49,327 nt of DNA. It comes from Oceanospirillaceae bacterium (GTDB lineage: Bacteria; Pseudomonadota; Gammaproteobacteria; Pseudomonadales; Balneatricaceae). The stretch lies in assembly GCA_013215375.1 (NCBI GenBank), contig JABSRB010000042.1:1-49327 (forward strand). The letters are read 5' to 3'. A model generated the notes under the pieces. That model had not been told where the DNA came from. It saw nothing but the letters and a program-made list of their open reading frames with translations, and ran no database searches. A program made the position numbers and the translations under genes. Position 1 is the stretch's first letter. Every line of letters starts with the position of its first letter. Of this stretch, positions 1 to 7,955 are shown one piece after another.

Positions 1-112
1 CGCTCCCCGATTCTCCCCAGCCTAATGTGGTGCCAGCGGCGTCGCACAGTCGAACCCGGCAGGAAGTCCCGCCCCCATCGACACCTAGTAACCAGTGTGG
101 GTTATCAGTCAT
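1..112 (-). CDS. N-acetylglucosamine kinase, BadF/BadG/BcrA/BcrD ATPase family (partial, N-terminus only)
   Basis: Seen: read on the minus strand, an ATG at 112-110 overlaps the nagB stop region by 8 bases and opens a frame that stays open to the window edge (37 codons). It encodes an N-terminus with LLGVDGGGTSCRVRL followed by DAAG and GESGS. The DGGGTxCR pattern is the phosphate-1 loop of the ASKHA (sugar kinase/actin) fold and is typical of BadF-type GlcNAc and glucosamine kinases. Inferred role: ATP-dependent phosphorylation of imported GlcNAc (or GlcN) in the cytoplasm to the 6-phosphate, feeding deacetylation and then NagB. The overlap with nagB suggests translational coupling. The rest of the gene lies outside the window, so exact substrate and integrity cannot be judged. 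Confidence 0.8.
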   Translation of the reverse strand, partial: MTDNPHWLLGVDGGGTSCRVRLCDAAGTTLGWGESGS

Positions 113-890
113 TGTTGTAGTCCAATTGCTCTGTCTGCGTTGTTACTTGTTGGTAGTAAGTTTGATGTTCTAATGCTGCTGCCGCCTGTGTATCAATAAT
201 GACGATGGTATCCCGGTGCATTTGTAATGCCGATGCAGGGCAGCTGGCCGACAGTGGTCCTTCCACTAGTTCTTTTATCGCATTAGCCTTGGCTGATCCC
301 GTTGCCAACAGTAGAATTTTATCGGCTTCTAAAATAGTGCCAATACCCATAGTGATCGCTAGACTTGGTTGAAATTCACCTGGGTTAAAGAATCTCTTAT
401 TATCATCCAAAGTCTGTTTCGCTAAGGTTTTAACCCGGGTGCGTGATACTAAGCTAGAACTAGGTTCATTGAAACCTATATGGCCGTTTCTACCTACGCC
501 TAATATTTGTAAGTCGATGCCTCCACAGTGTTTTATCTGCGCTTCATATTCACTGGCAGCCGTCTTAGGCTCGCTCATACCGTTGGGCACATAAGTATTA
601 TTCAGATCGATATCGATGTGCTGAAAAAGTTGTGAATTCATAAAATAGCGATAACTCTGCGGGTGGCTGGTGGCTAAGCCTAAATATTCATCTAAATTGA
701 AAGTGTGGGTCTGCTTAAAAGAGAGTTGGTTATTTTCATACATCTCTATTAGTTCTTTATACAGAGCCACAGGCGTGCTGCCAGTTGCTAAACCGAGTAC
801 CGGGGATTGTTTACTGTTAATTAGGTCTAGGCAATAGCGAGCTCCTAAAGTGGCGACTTCTGCTGCGCAGCTGGCGATGATGACCTGCAT
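105..890 (-). CDS. nagB: Glucosamine-6-phosphate deaminase NagB
   Basis: Converts glucosamine-6-phosphate to fructose-6-phosphate and ammonia, the last step of GlcNAc catabolism, in the cytosol. The 261-residue product has the family motifs: substrate loop GLATGSTP (33-40), NLDEYLGL with the general-base Asp67, and GVGRNGHIGFNEP with His137 and Glu142. An upstream in-frame ATG at 947 would add 19 residues. I prefer 890 because the family starts there and a GGAG lies 9 bases upstream. It is the first gene of a minus-strand unit whose next gene is the GlcNAc kinase. It diverges from the sugar importer, with TTGGTATT boxes between them. Confidence 0.93.
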   Translation of the reverse strand: MQVIIASCAAEVATLGARYCLDLINSKQSPVLGLATGSTPVALYKELIEMYENNQLSFKQTHTFNLDEYLGLATSHPQSYRYFMNSQLFQHIDIDLNNTYVPNGMSEPKTAASEYEAQIKHCGGIDLQILGVGRNGHIGFNEPSSSLVSRTRVKTLAKQTLDDNKRFFNPGEFQPSLAITMGIGTILEADKILLLATGSAKANAIKELVEGPLSASCPASALQMHRDTIVIIDTQAAAALEHQTYYQQVTTQTEQLDYNND

Positions 891-952
891 GGTGGTTGGC
901 TCCAAATATTGTTTATCGATGCTTGTATAAAAAAGTGTTTTTAGCATACCTT

Positions 953-1116
953 TGCAATACCAATATGTCTAATTTAAATTTTTATTGGTTGGTTTTTTAT
1001 TAGAAGGGGAAGATGTAGTGTGTTTTCCACTGTTTAAGGTCGAATGGTTATGCTTTTGGTCCATAGTCTAACCTATATATTTAATATTGGTATTGCATTG
1101 GTGGTTAATTGGTATT
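953..1116. promoter_or_regulatory. Candidate operator boxes of the divergent nagB / sugar-importer promoter region
   Basis: A 14-base sequence TGCAATACCAATAT (953-966) recurs as its perfect reverse complement at 1084-1097. The core TTGGTATT appears again at 1109-1116, exactly 22 bases (about two helical turns) after the copy at 1087-1094. One box thus faces nagB and two sit just upstream of the binding-protein gene. The TGGT half-site is of the kind used by GntR/HutC regulators of amino-sugar genes, and such a regulator is encoded at 5657-6421. Binding is inferred. A loose sigma70 match (TTGCAT at 1093-1098, TAATGT at 1116-1121, 17 bases apart) overlaps the boxes. Confidence 0.55.
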
Positions 1117-1185
1117 AATGTACTGGGCAGTTGTAAATGTAAAATGAAAACCAATTTATAAAAAATAAAATGGAGAATAAAAATA

Positions 1186-2463
1186 ATGAAAAATACGCAG
1201 ATGCAAAAAGCAACCAAGACCATCGCGACGCTCGCGGCAGGTTTTGCGCTGGCTTCTACCAGCTTTTCCGCTTTTTCTGCCGACAAACTAGTGATAGAAA
1301 GCTGGCGGGCAGAAGATACAAAAATATGGTCAGACATCATCATTCCCGCTTTTAATAAGAGTAACCCAGACATCGAAGTGGTGTTTGCTCCGGTGCCTAC
1401 TAGTAGCTATGACTCGGCTTTAAACGCTAAGCTAAAAGCGGGAACGGCAGGGGATTTAATTACCTGTCGCCCGTTTGATGTATCCCTTAGTTTGTACAAC
1501 AAAGGTAACTTAACCTCTTTGAATGACTTGCCTGGTTTGGCAAGTTTTTCCGATGTGGCGAGAAGCGCCTGGATTACCGATGATGGCAAAAACACTTTCT
1601 GTCTACCGATGGCCTCTGTTATTCACGGTTATATCTATAACAAAGAAATCTTCAAAGAATTGAAGCTTGAAGTGCCTAAAACGGAGAGTGATTTCTTTAA
1701 AGTACTGGCGACCATTAAGAGCGAAAGTCGTTATACGCCTTTGGTAATGGGTACCGCAGATCAGTGGGAAGCGGCTACCATGGGTTATCAGAATTTTGGG
1801 CCCAACTATTGGAAAGGCGAACAGGGACGCAAAAATGTCATTAGTGGTCAGGAAAAATTATCTGACTCACAGTATGTGAAAACCTTTGAACACTTGGCCA
1901 AGTGGGCGCCGTATATGGGGCGTAGCTACCAGTCACAGAAGTACTCTGATTCACAAAATTTGTTTACTTTAGGGCGTGGTGCTATTTATCCTGCGGGTTC
2001 ATGGGAAATCAATGGTTTTAACGCGCAAGCGGACTTTGAATTTGGCGCTTTTTATCCGCCAGTACCAGAGGGGCAAGATACTTGTTATATCTCTGACCAC
2101 ACCGATATTGCTATGGGTCTCAATGCCAATAGTAAAAATAAAAAGTCGGCTAAGGTTTTCTTGAATTGGATGGCATCTAGTGAGTTTGCCGAGCTGTACT
2201 CAAATCAGTTGCCTGGGTTCTTCTCGCTCTCCAAGCATGCCATTGATTTGAAAGACCCTGTTGCTCAAGAGTTTTTAAGCTGGCGCGGGCAGTGTAAGCA
2301 AACGATTCGCAACTCTTACCAAATATTGTCTCGCGGTGAGCCAAATTTGGAAAATGTATTGTGGAATACCAGTGTTGGTGTCTTAAACGGTACTATGACG
2401 CCTAAAGAGGCCGCTGATAAAACTCAAGCAAGCTTGGTTAACTGGTATAAACCTCAGCAGTAA
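1186..2463 (+). CDS. Sugar ABC transporter, periplasmic substrate-binding protein (likely GlcNAc/chitobiose)
   Basis: A 425-residue binding protein of the CUT1 (family 1) type. It begins with a signal peptide: basic residues, a hydrophobic run around 13-27, then a likely signal peptidase I site after AFSA (about residue 32). The mature part shows the usual layout of this family, including RPFDVSLSLYNKGNLTSL and GRGAIYPAGSWEI. It delivers sugar from the periplasm to the two permeases that follow. GGAGA 9 bases upstream fixes the ATG. Substrate is inferred from neighbours (nagB, GlcNAc kinase, GntR regulator): GlcNAc or a short chitin oligosaccharide. An internal hairpin follows the stop, as is common after binding-protein genes that need higher expression than the permeases. 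Confidence 0.85.
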   Translation: MKNTQMQKATKTIATLAAGFALASTSFSAFSADKLVIESWRAEDTKIWSDIIIPAFNKSNPDIEVVFAPVPTSSYDSALNAKLKAGTAGDLITCRPFDVSLSLYNKGNLTSLNDLPGLASFSDVARSAWITDDGKNTFCLPMASVIHGYIYNKEIFKELKLEVPKTESDFFKVLATIKSESRYTPLVMGTADQWEAATMGYQNFGPNYWKGEQGRKNVISGQEKLSDSQYVKTFEHLAKWAPYMGRSYQSQKYSDSQNLFTLGRGAIYPAGSWEINGFNAQADFEFGAFYPPVPEGQDTCYISDHTDIAMGLNANSKNKKSAKVFLNWMASSEFAELYSNQLPGFFSLSKHAIDLKDPVAQEFLSWRGQCKQTIRNSYQILSRGEPNLENVLWNTSVGVLNGTMTPKEAADKTQASLVNWYKPQQ

Positions 2464-2473
2464 ATAAACCCTG

Positions 2474-2491
2474 CCAGCCATTTTCTGCTGG
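2474..2491 (+). other. Intercistronic hairpin after the binding-protein gene
   Basis: CCAGC (2474-2478) pairs with GCTGG (2487-2491) around an 8-base loop, 10 bases after the stop codon. It is short and has no clean T-run. It may slow 3' decay or cause partial termination, raising the binding protein over the permeases. That role is inferred by analogy with other binding-protein operons. Confidence 0.35.
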
Positions 2492-2578
2492 TGTTGTTTA
2501 ACAGTGTAAAGATCAAAAGCGGGGCTGTGAAATTACTGGCCTCGCTATTATAAAAATAGTAAAACCTTTGGTAATCCT

Positions 2579-3508
2579 ATGACAAAAACTTCCGCGGGGA
2601 AGCCTTTTCCCTGGCACATCCTATTCTTTTTAGGCCCAGGGCTACTGATCTATTTCAGTGTTAGTGTCTATCCGCTATTGGATACACTCAGATTGAGCTT
2701 TTTTCATGAGTCTAGCGACGGATCACTCGCGTTTGCAGGCTTAGCTAATTTCACCAAGTTGCTGTTCGACGTCGTATGGTCTGAGCCCTTTTGGAATGCG
2801 ACTTGGAATAATCTAGTGTTTTTCTTTATTCATATGTTAGTGCAAAACCCGATAGGTTTGCTACTGGCAGTATTGCTCAGTTCGCCAAAACTACGTTTGA
2901 GTGGCACTTATCGTACCCTTATTTTTATGCCGACTATGTTGTCTGTGGTTATCATCGGATTTGTCTGGCAGCTGCTGTTAAGTCCGCTGTGGGGAATTAC
3001 CGAAAATTTCATGTGGAACTTAGGTCTAGAGGACTACTTTGATGCCTGGTTGGGTAAGGAGAGCTCTGCGCTAGTCACTTTGGCTTTTATCTCTGTGTGG
3101 CAGTTTGTCGGAATTCCTATGATGTTGATTTATGCCGCATTGCTGAGTATCCCCGATGAGTTGAGCGATGCCAGTGTGGTGGACGGTGCCAATCCATGGC
3201 AGGCGTTTTTCTATATCAAGTTACCGCTTATTTTACCGACTATTGGCATGGTTTCAATTCTGACCTTTGTCGCTAACTTTAACGCTTTTGAGCTGGTTTA
3301 CACCATTAAAGGGGCGCTGGCGGGACCTAACTATTCAACCGATATTATGGGTACCTTGTTCTATCGCACCTTCTTTGGTTTTCAGTTGCAAGAGGGCAGT
3401 CTCACCATGGGTGCAGCGGTCGCGACTTTGATGTTCTTAGTGATATTGCTAGGGGTTGCGCTCTACCTGTTTTTCTTCCAACGACGTATTAAGCGTTTCC
3501 AATTATAA
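2579..3508 (+). CDS. Sugar ABC transporter permease 1 (MalF-like, CUT1)
   Basis: A 309-residue inner-membrane protein with about six membrane spans, beginning with WHILFFLGPGLLIYF. The cytoplasmic EAA-type loop that docks on the ATPase is visible as DASVVDGANPWQAFFYIKLP in the last third. It forms the membrane channel with the second permease, 12 bases downstream. No strong ribosome binding site precedes the ATG. Family and length are normal, and specificity is set by the binding protein. Confidence 0.88.
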   Translation: MTKTSAGKPFPWHILFFLGPGLLIYFSVSVYPLLDTLRLSFFHESSDGSLAFAGLANFTKLLFDVVWSEPFWNATWNNLVFFFIHMLVQNPIGLLLAVLLSSPKLRLSGTYRTLIFMPTMLSVVIIGFVWQLLLSPLWGITENFMWNLGLEDYFDAWLGKESSALVTLAFISVWQFVGIPMMLIYAALLSIPDELSDASVVDGANPWQAFFYIKLPLILPTIGMVSILTFVANFNAFELVYTIKGALAGPNYSTDIMGTLFYRTFFGFQLQEGSLTMGAAVATLMFLVILLGVALYLFFFQRRIKRFQL

Positions 3509-3520
3509 GGCAGTAGCAAA

Positions 3521-4357
3521 ATGAAAATTAGGCATGACAGAGCAAAAGCGCTAATGGTACACGCGGTTTTGCTCACTTATACGCTGATAGCACTGTTCCC
3601 AATATGGGTAGTGATCATTAACGCTTTTAAAAGCAGAAAGGCTATTTTTAACGATCCGCTGGCGCTGCCAACGGCTGATACCTTTAGCATCGTGGGTTTT
3701 GAGGAGGTGTTACTGCGCTCTGAGTTTGATGTGTTTTTCAGTAACAGCATGATAGTGACGCTAACCTCAATCTTTTTTGTGCTGCTGTTTGGCGCCATGA
3801 TCGCCTGGGCGCTAACTGAGTATAAATTTAAGGGAAACTTATTGATCGCGGTGCTGGTGGCCATGGGTATTATGATCCCGATTCGTTTGGGCACCGTCAG
3901 TATCTTGCAATTGATGAGTGATCTGAACTTAGTAAATACTTTAACCGCGTTAGTGTTGGTTTATATCGCCCAAGGCTTGCCGCTGGCAGTGTATATACTC
4001 TCTGAGTTTATTAGGCAGATCCCCAAAGACTTGAAGGAGGCTGCACGCTGTGATGGTGTCGGTGAAATTAAGATATTTTTTGCCATTATAGTGCCGCTGA
4101 TAAAGCCTGCGATGGCGACGGTGGCAGTGTTTACTATGATCCCTATCTGGAATGATCTTTGGTTTCCGTTAATCCTCGCGCCCTCAGAAGGTAATCAGAC
4201 CATTACCTTGGGAGTGCAACAGTTTATCGGCCAGTTTGTCACCGATTGGAATTCAGTGTTGGCGGCGTTGACCTTAGCAATTTTGCCTATTTTAGTGCTG
4301 TACTTGATCTTTTCCCGCCAGTTAATTCGCGGTTTGACCTCGGGAGCCGTGAAATAA
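3521..4357 (+). CDS. Sugar ABC transporter permease 2 (MalG-like, CUT1)
   Basis: A 278-residue inner-membrane protein with about six spans and the EAA motif EAARCDGVGEIKIFFAIIVP, the contact site for the ATPase. It is the usual partner of a MalF-like permease and lies 12 bases after it, so the two are co-transcribed. It completes the transmembrane part of the GlcNAc/oligosaccharide importer. Nothing appears truncated. Confidence 0.88.
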   Translation: MKIRHDRAKALMVHAVLLTYTLIALFPIWVVIINAFKSRKAIFNDPLALPTADTFSIVGFEEVLLRSEFDVFFSNSMIVTLTSIFFVLLFGAMIAWALTEYKFKGNLLIAVLVAMGIMIPIRLGTVSILQLMSDLNLVNTLTALVLVYIAQGLPLAVYILSEFIRQIPKDLKEAARCDGVGEIKIFFAIIVPLIKPAMATVAVFTMIPIWNDLWFPLILAPSEGNQTITLGVQQFIGQFVTDWNSVLAALTLAILPILVLYLIFSRQLIRGLTSGAVK

Positions 4358-4406
4358 GCACAATTCAAAGCGTAGCAAGTTGCGCTAATAGCAATGATGA
4401 GAATCT

Positions 4407-4433
4407 TGCAGCAATAGCACTACTATTGCTGCA
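4407..4433 (+). other. Strong intercistronic hairpin between permease 2 and the ATPase gene
   Basis: TGCAGCAATAG (4407-4417) pairs perfectly over 11 bp with CTATTGCTGCA (4423-4433) across a 5-base loop. A second small hairpin, GCCTT-AAG-AAGGC, follows at 4451-4463. Neither is followed by a T-run, so an mRNA-processing or stability element, or a weak Rho-independent pause, is more likely than a full terminator. Confidence 0.5.
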
Positions 4434-4479
4434 CTCCTAATAAGAAAGATGCCTTAAGAAGGCAAGTGAAGGTAGTTTG

Positions 4480-5628
4480 ATGGCCGATTTAAAACTGACG
4501 GATGTTAAAAAAAGTTTTGGTAATGTCGCTGTGTTGCATGGCATAGATTTGGATATTAAACACGGCGAATTTGTTGTGTTAGTAGGGGCTTCCGGTTGTG
4601 GTAAATCAACCTTGTTACGTCTCATTGCTGGCTTGGATGAAATAACCAGTGGCAGCATGGAAATAGGCGGCGAAGAAGTTAATGGTATAGCGCCGGCTAA
4701 GCGTGGCATCGCGATGGTGTTCCAGTCCTATGCGCTCTATCCGCATATGAGTGTGTTCAAGAACATGGCGTTTGGCTTGAAAGTGACCGGCAGTGACAAA
4801 GCATCGATCCAGAAAAAAGTTGAGCAGGCTGCTAAAACTTTGGGTATTGATCACTTATTGAAACGGTTGCCAAGAGAACTTTCTGGAGGCCAGCGTCAGC
4901 GAGTGGCGATTGGACGCGCAATAGTGCGTGACCCTAAAGTGTTTTTGTTTGATGAGCCATTGTCGAATTTAGATGCCGCGCTACGTGTGCAGACCCGTGT
5001 CGAAATAGGAAAGTTACATAAAGAGCTAGGCGCGACGATTGTCTACGTTACCCATGATCAAGTCGAAGCGATGACCTTAGGCGATAAAATTGTGGTGATG
5101 AACGCAGGTAGGATAGAACAGTGTGGTACGCCATTACAGTTGTATCAGCATCCACAGACATTGTTTGTGGCAGGGTTTATAGGCTCGCCAAAAATGAATT
5201 TTATTGAGGGCATAGTGAAGCATATTAGTGAAGACTGCTTAGTGTTAACCCTCAGTGATGGCACAATAACTAAGGCTTATGTTGACAGCAGCGGTTGTAA
5301 TTTAGATGATGTTGTCACTTTTGGTATTAGACCTGAGCATTTAACAGAAGATTCATCAGCGGATGTGTCGCTGCTAGCCACAGTTACTTTAGTGGAGCAG
5401 TTAGGTGAGGCCAGTTATTTGTATCTGACACTCGCCGATGGTACTGAGATGGTAATGCGCACTTCTGGCGAGAGTACCACCATCATCGGTGAGCAAGTTG
5501 AGGTTGGTTTTAATCCAGAAAGCGGTCATGTTTTTGACGCAGATGGAGGTGCATTAACTAGACTGCGTGCTGGCAATACAAAATCAGTGGCAGAACTGGC
5601 GCAGATTAAGGCGCAGTTGAGCAATTAA
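4480..5628 (+). CDS. Sugar ABC transporter ATP-binding protein (MalK/UgpC/MsmK type)
   Basis: A 382-residue cytoplasmic ATPase that powers the CUT1 importer. Walker A GASGCGKST is at 36-44, Q-loop Gln82, signature LSGGQ at 134-138, Walker B ending in Glu159, and H-loop His192. A C-terminal regulatory/TOBE region follows to residue 382, where IRPEHL marks the typical linker. A TTG three bases upstream is possible, but the ATG at 4480 has GAAGG at a good distance. It is separated from permease 2 by 122 bases containing hairpins, so its level may be set independently. ATPases of this type can serve more than one importer. Confidence 0.9.
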   Translation: MADLKLTDVKKSFGNVAVLHGIDLDIKHGEFVVLVGASGCGKSTLLRLIAGLDEITSGSMEIGGEEVNGIAPAKRGIAMVFQSYALYPHMSVFKNMAFGLKVTGSDKASIQKKVEQAAKTLGIDHLLKRLPRELSGGQRQRVAIGRAIVRDPKVFLFDEPLSNLDAALRVQTRVEIGKLHKELGATIVYVTHDQVEAMTLGDKIVVMNAGRIEQCGTPLQLYQHPQTLFVAGFIGSPKMNFIEGIVKHISEDCLVLTLSDGTITKAYVDSSGCNLDDVVTFGIRPEHLTEDSSADVSLLATVTLVEQLGEASYLYLTLADGTEMVMRTSGESTTIIGEQVEVGFNPESGHVFDADGGALTRLRAGNTKSVAELAQIKAQLSN

Positions 5629-5656
5629 TAACACAACAGAGGGTAATGGTTAACAG

Positions 5657-6421
5657 ATGAGTTCGATACCTAGGCTAATTTATGAAATTTTCGGAGGTCC
5701 TCAGGCGATAGCCAGAGACTCGCGTCCCCTATATAAGCAATTGCAAAAACGCCTTCGAGAATCGGTCAATGAAGGTGTGCTTAAATCTGGAGATGTTATT
5801 CCTGCGGAGCGTGAAATAGCGGCGGCGTTGGAGCTATCAAGGGTGACTGTGCGTCGAGCCATTAATGATTTAGTGCAAGAAGGTTTGCTTACTCAGCGTC
5901 AGGGGGCGGGCACCTTTGTTACGGATCGTGTGCAGCAGCCGCTAAATTACCTGAAAAGCTTTAGTGAAGTGATGGCCGAGCGAGGTCAGCAGGCAGGGTC
6001 TACTTGGTTGGATCGATCTCTGGGGCTAGCGACCCTGGAGGAACAGCAGGAATTAAAGGTCGGTGCAGAAGATGAGATAGTGCGTTTATACCGATTGCGT
6101 ACCTCTGATGGAAAACCAATGGCGCTGGAGTTGGCGTCCTTACCTAGAAAATTTATAGATAATCCGTTTGAAGTCTCTACTTCGCTGTATGAGACTCTTG
6201 CAGACAAAGGTTGTCGCCCAGTGAAAGCGCTGCAGAAAATTCGCGCGATATCTATCGATGAACCAAGAGCGAAACTGTTAAACATTGAGCCAGGTGGCGC
6301 AGTGCTTTATATCGAACGCTTAGGTCTGCTCAAAGATGGTACGCCTATGGAATTTACCCGCTCCTACTTTCCCGGAGACAGCTACGATTTTGTGGCAGAG
6401 ATTCGCAATCCAACGGAATAG
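5657..6421 (+). CDS. GntR-family transcriptional regulator with UTRA domain (NagR/DasR-like)
   Basis: A 254-residue regulator with an N-terminal winged helix (about residues 25-90, including PAEREIAAALELSRVTVRRAI and the wing GAGTFV) and a C-terminal UTRA ligand domain (about 95-250) of the HutC/FarR subfamily. Members of this subfamily near nag genes sense GlcNAc-6-P or GlcN-6-P and repress uptake and catabolic genes. It is the last gene of the importer operon, 28 bases after the ATPase. It probably binds the TTGGTATT boxes at 953-1116 and controls both divergent units. The exact effector is inferred. Confidence 0.85.
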   Translation: MSSIPRLIYEIFGGPQAIARDSRPLYKQLQKRLRESVNEGVLKSGDVIPAEREIAAALELSRVTVRRAINDLVQEGLLTQRQGAGTFVTDRVQQPLNYLKSFSEVMAERGQQAGSTWLDRSLGLATLEEQQELKVGAEDEIVRLYRLRTSDGKPMALELASLPRKFIDNPFEVSTSLYETLADKGCRPVKALQKIRAISIDEPRAKLLNIEPGGAVLYIERLGLLKDGTPMEFTRSYFPGDSYDFVAEIRNPTE

Positions 6422-6437
6422 TAGATCACACTTGCTT

Positions 6438-7001
6438 TCAGTTAAGTGCTCTAATCACTTTGGCGGGCACACCAGCGACCAGCGTGGCTGGTGGTACATC
6501 TTTAGCGACAACAGCGCCCGCTGCTACCACAGAATCCTTGCCTATAGTTACCCCCGGTAATATTTGCGCACCCATGCCTATCCAAACATTGTTTTCAATG
6601 GTGATAGGTAGTGCTTTTCCCAAATCTAACAAGCGCTCTTCGGGCTGTAGAGGGTGGCTCGCTGTGGCAAGTGTTACTCCGGGCCCCAGCATAACATTAT
6701 CGCCAATAGAGACTTTAGCCGAATCTAAAATAGTGCAGTTATGATTGGCATAAAAGTTACTGCCCAAGTCAATGTTGTAACCGTAATCACAGTAAAAATT
6801 TGGCTCGATGATTGCTTTTTTGCTGCTGTTAAATAGCTTGCTCAATATTTGCTGGCGCTTGCCTTTTTGGTCGGGGTGGCAGTGGTTATATTCAAAGCAT
6901 AAAGCTTTGGCTCTTTTGCGCTGGTTGCTTAACTGTGGGCAGAGAGGGTCGTAATCTTGCCCAGAGAGCATTTTTTGCATCTGATCAATAGTTTCGGTCA
7001 C
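6438..7001 (-). CDS. Sugar O-acetyltransferase, maltose acetyltransferase (Maa/NodL/LacA) family
   Basis: A 187-residue left-handed beta-helix (hexapeptide repeat) acetyltransferase. The N-terminal Mac domain is evident (KMLSGQDYDPLCPQL), and the hexapeptide turns run from about residue 75 to 180. The segment ending ATASHP carries the catalytic His expected in this family. It would transfer acetyl from acetyl-CoA to a sugar hydroxyl, a presumed detoxification or overflow role. The start is a GTG; an ATG eight codons in is the alternative. It converges with the GntR gene across 16 bases and may or may not be part of the amino-sugar locus. Confidence 0.82.
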   Translation of the reverse strand: MTETIDQMQKMLSGQDYDPLCPQLSNQRKRAKALCFEYNHCHPDQKGKRQQILSKLFNSSKKAIIEPNFYCDYGYNIDLGSNFYANHNCTILDSAKVSIGDNVMLGPGVTLATASHPLQPEERLLDLGKALPITIENNVWIGMGAQILPGVTIGKDSVVAAGAVVAKDVPPATLVAGVPAKVIRALN

Positions 7002-7113
7002 AAATGTCTCGATTTGTCAGTGGAGGTTGTGAGTTATTATAAGCCAGAGCTAGTCCACAATTAAAGTGAATAGCTGCTTTGGTGCGGATGTTTATTCATC
7101 TGAAGACCTATTC

Positions 7114-7253
7114 AGGAGCCTGTCCGAGAACTGGCTGACCTACTGCGAACAAGTCTATTTGGCCAAATTTAACGCTCATTATCGTTAAATAACGCGCTAT
7201 TCGCCTCAAATAGTTTTGCTCTCGCTACGATCGCAGTCCTCGGGCAGGCTCCT
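7114..7253. repeat. MITE-like palindromic element, copy 1
   Basis: A 140-base element with imperfect terminal inverted repeats: the first 17 bases (7114-7130) match the reverse complement of the last 17 (7237-7253) at 15 positions. It is noncoding. Its middle segment, ending in TAACGCGCTATTCGCCTCAAA, recurs nearly unchanged in the adjacent copy at 7254-7416. Such structure fits a non-autonomous mobile element or a large REP-like intergenic unit. Confidence 0.65.
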
Positions 7254-7416
7254 AGGAAGCAGTCCGAGAAGCAGGCTAATCTGCTGCGGACTAGTCTGTT
7301 TAGTTAAATTCAACGCTGATTATCGTTAAATAACGTGCTATTCGCCTCAAATCATCCCTGTATTTTCCAGAAACAGTCTCGCCCTCGCTGCGATCGCTAT
7401 TTTCAGACAGCCTCCT
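7254..7416. repeat. MITE-like palindromic element, copy 2 (diverged, tandem)
   Basis: It abuts copy 1 directly and has the same orientation. Its ends (7254-7270 and 7400-7416) form terminal inverted repeats matching at 13 of 17 positions. The core GATTATCGTTAAATAACG and the following CTATTCGCCTCAAAT are shared with copy 1. It is longer (163 bases) because of extra sequence in the right half. Together the two copies fill most of the 458-base gap between the acetyltransferase and the YaiI-family gene. Confidence 0.6.
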
Positions 7417-7459
7417 AGTGCTAGAATAGTCTGAGTTAAATAACTGTTTTGGAGAGATA

Positions 7460-7918
7460 ATGGCGATTTGGGTGGATGCAGATGCATGTCCTGCGGTAAC
7501 GAAAGAGATTTTACTGCGCGCGGCACAGCGCACCAAAATATCATTGAGCTTTGTGGCCAATCAGTACATTCAAGTACCCAACGCAGCGAATATTAAATCT
7601 ATTCGAGTTGCCTCTGGTTTTGATGTGGCGGATGATGAAATAGTAAAGCGCTGTGTTGTTGGCGATCTGGTGATCACTAGCGATATTCCACTGGCGGATG
7701 AAGTCATCGATAAGGGTGCTCAAGTATTGACCTCGCGCGGGGAAGTATTAGATGCGCAAAATATAAAGTCCCGATTAAATATGCGCGATTTTTTAGAGAC
7801 GCTGCGCAGTAGTGGTATTCAATCGGGTGGTCCCGCTAAAATGTCGCAGGCTGACCGACAGGCTTTTGCCAATAAGCTCGATCAGTATTTGAGTAGGTGG
7901 TCACAAGCTAAAAAGTAA
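7460..7918 (+). CDS. yaiI: YaiI/YqxD family protein (UPF0178, PIN-like)
   Basis: A 152-residue cytoplasmic protein of the YaiI/YqxD family. Family hallmarks are the start [15 protein letters not shown], the segment [12 protein letters not shown], and [15 protein letters not shown]; the acidic residues resemble a PIN-like nuclease active site. The molecular function is not established in the family. A GGAGAG sits upstream of the ATG. It stands alone, with the repeat pair upstream and moaA 74 bases downstream. Confidence 0.85.
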   Translation: MAIWVDADACPAVTKEILLRAAQRTKISLSFVANQYIQVPNAANIKSIRVASGFDVADDEIVKRCVVGDLVITSDIPLADEVIDKGAQVLTSRGEVLDAQNIKSRLNMRDFLETLRSSGIQSGGPAKMSQADRQAFANKLDQYLSRWSQAKK

Positions 7919-7955
7919 GATAGAGTGAATAAAGGCGCTGGGCTCTCTGGTTTTC

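Noticed and set aside
1-104. The GC-rich first 100 bases looked at first like a structured RNA such as SRP RNA.
   Set aside because: No SRP consensus tetraloop region is present, and the minus strand gives a clean kinase N-terminus in frame with nagB coupling.
891-947. Longer nagB start at 947.
   Set aside because: It adds 19 residues not found in the family. The 890 start has a good ribosome binding site and the expected N-terminus.
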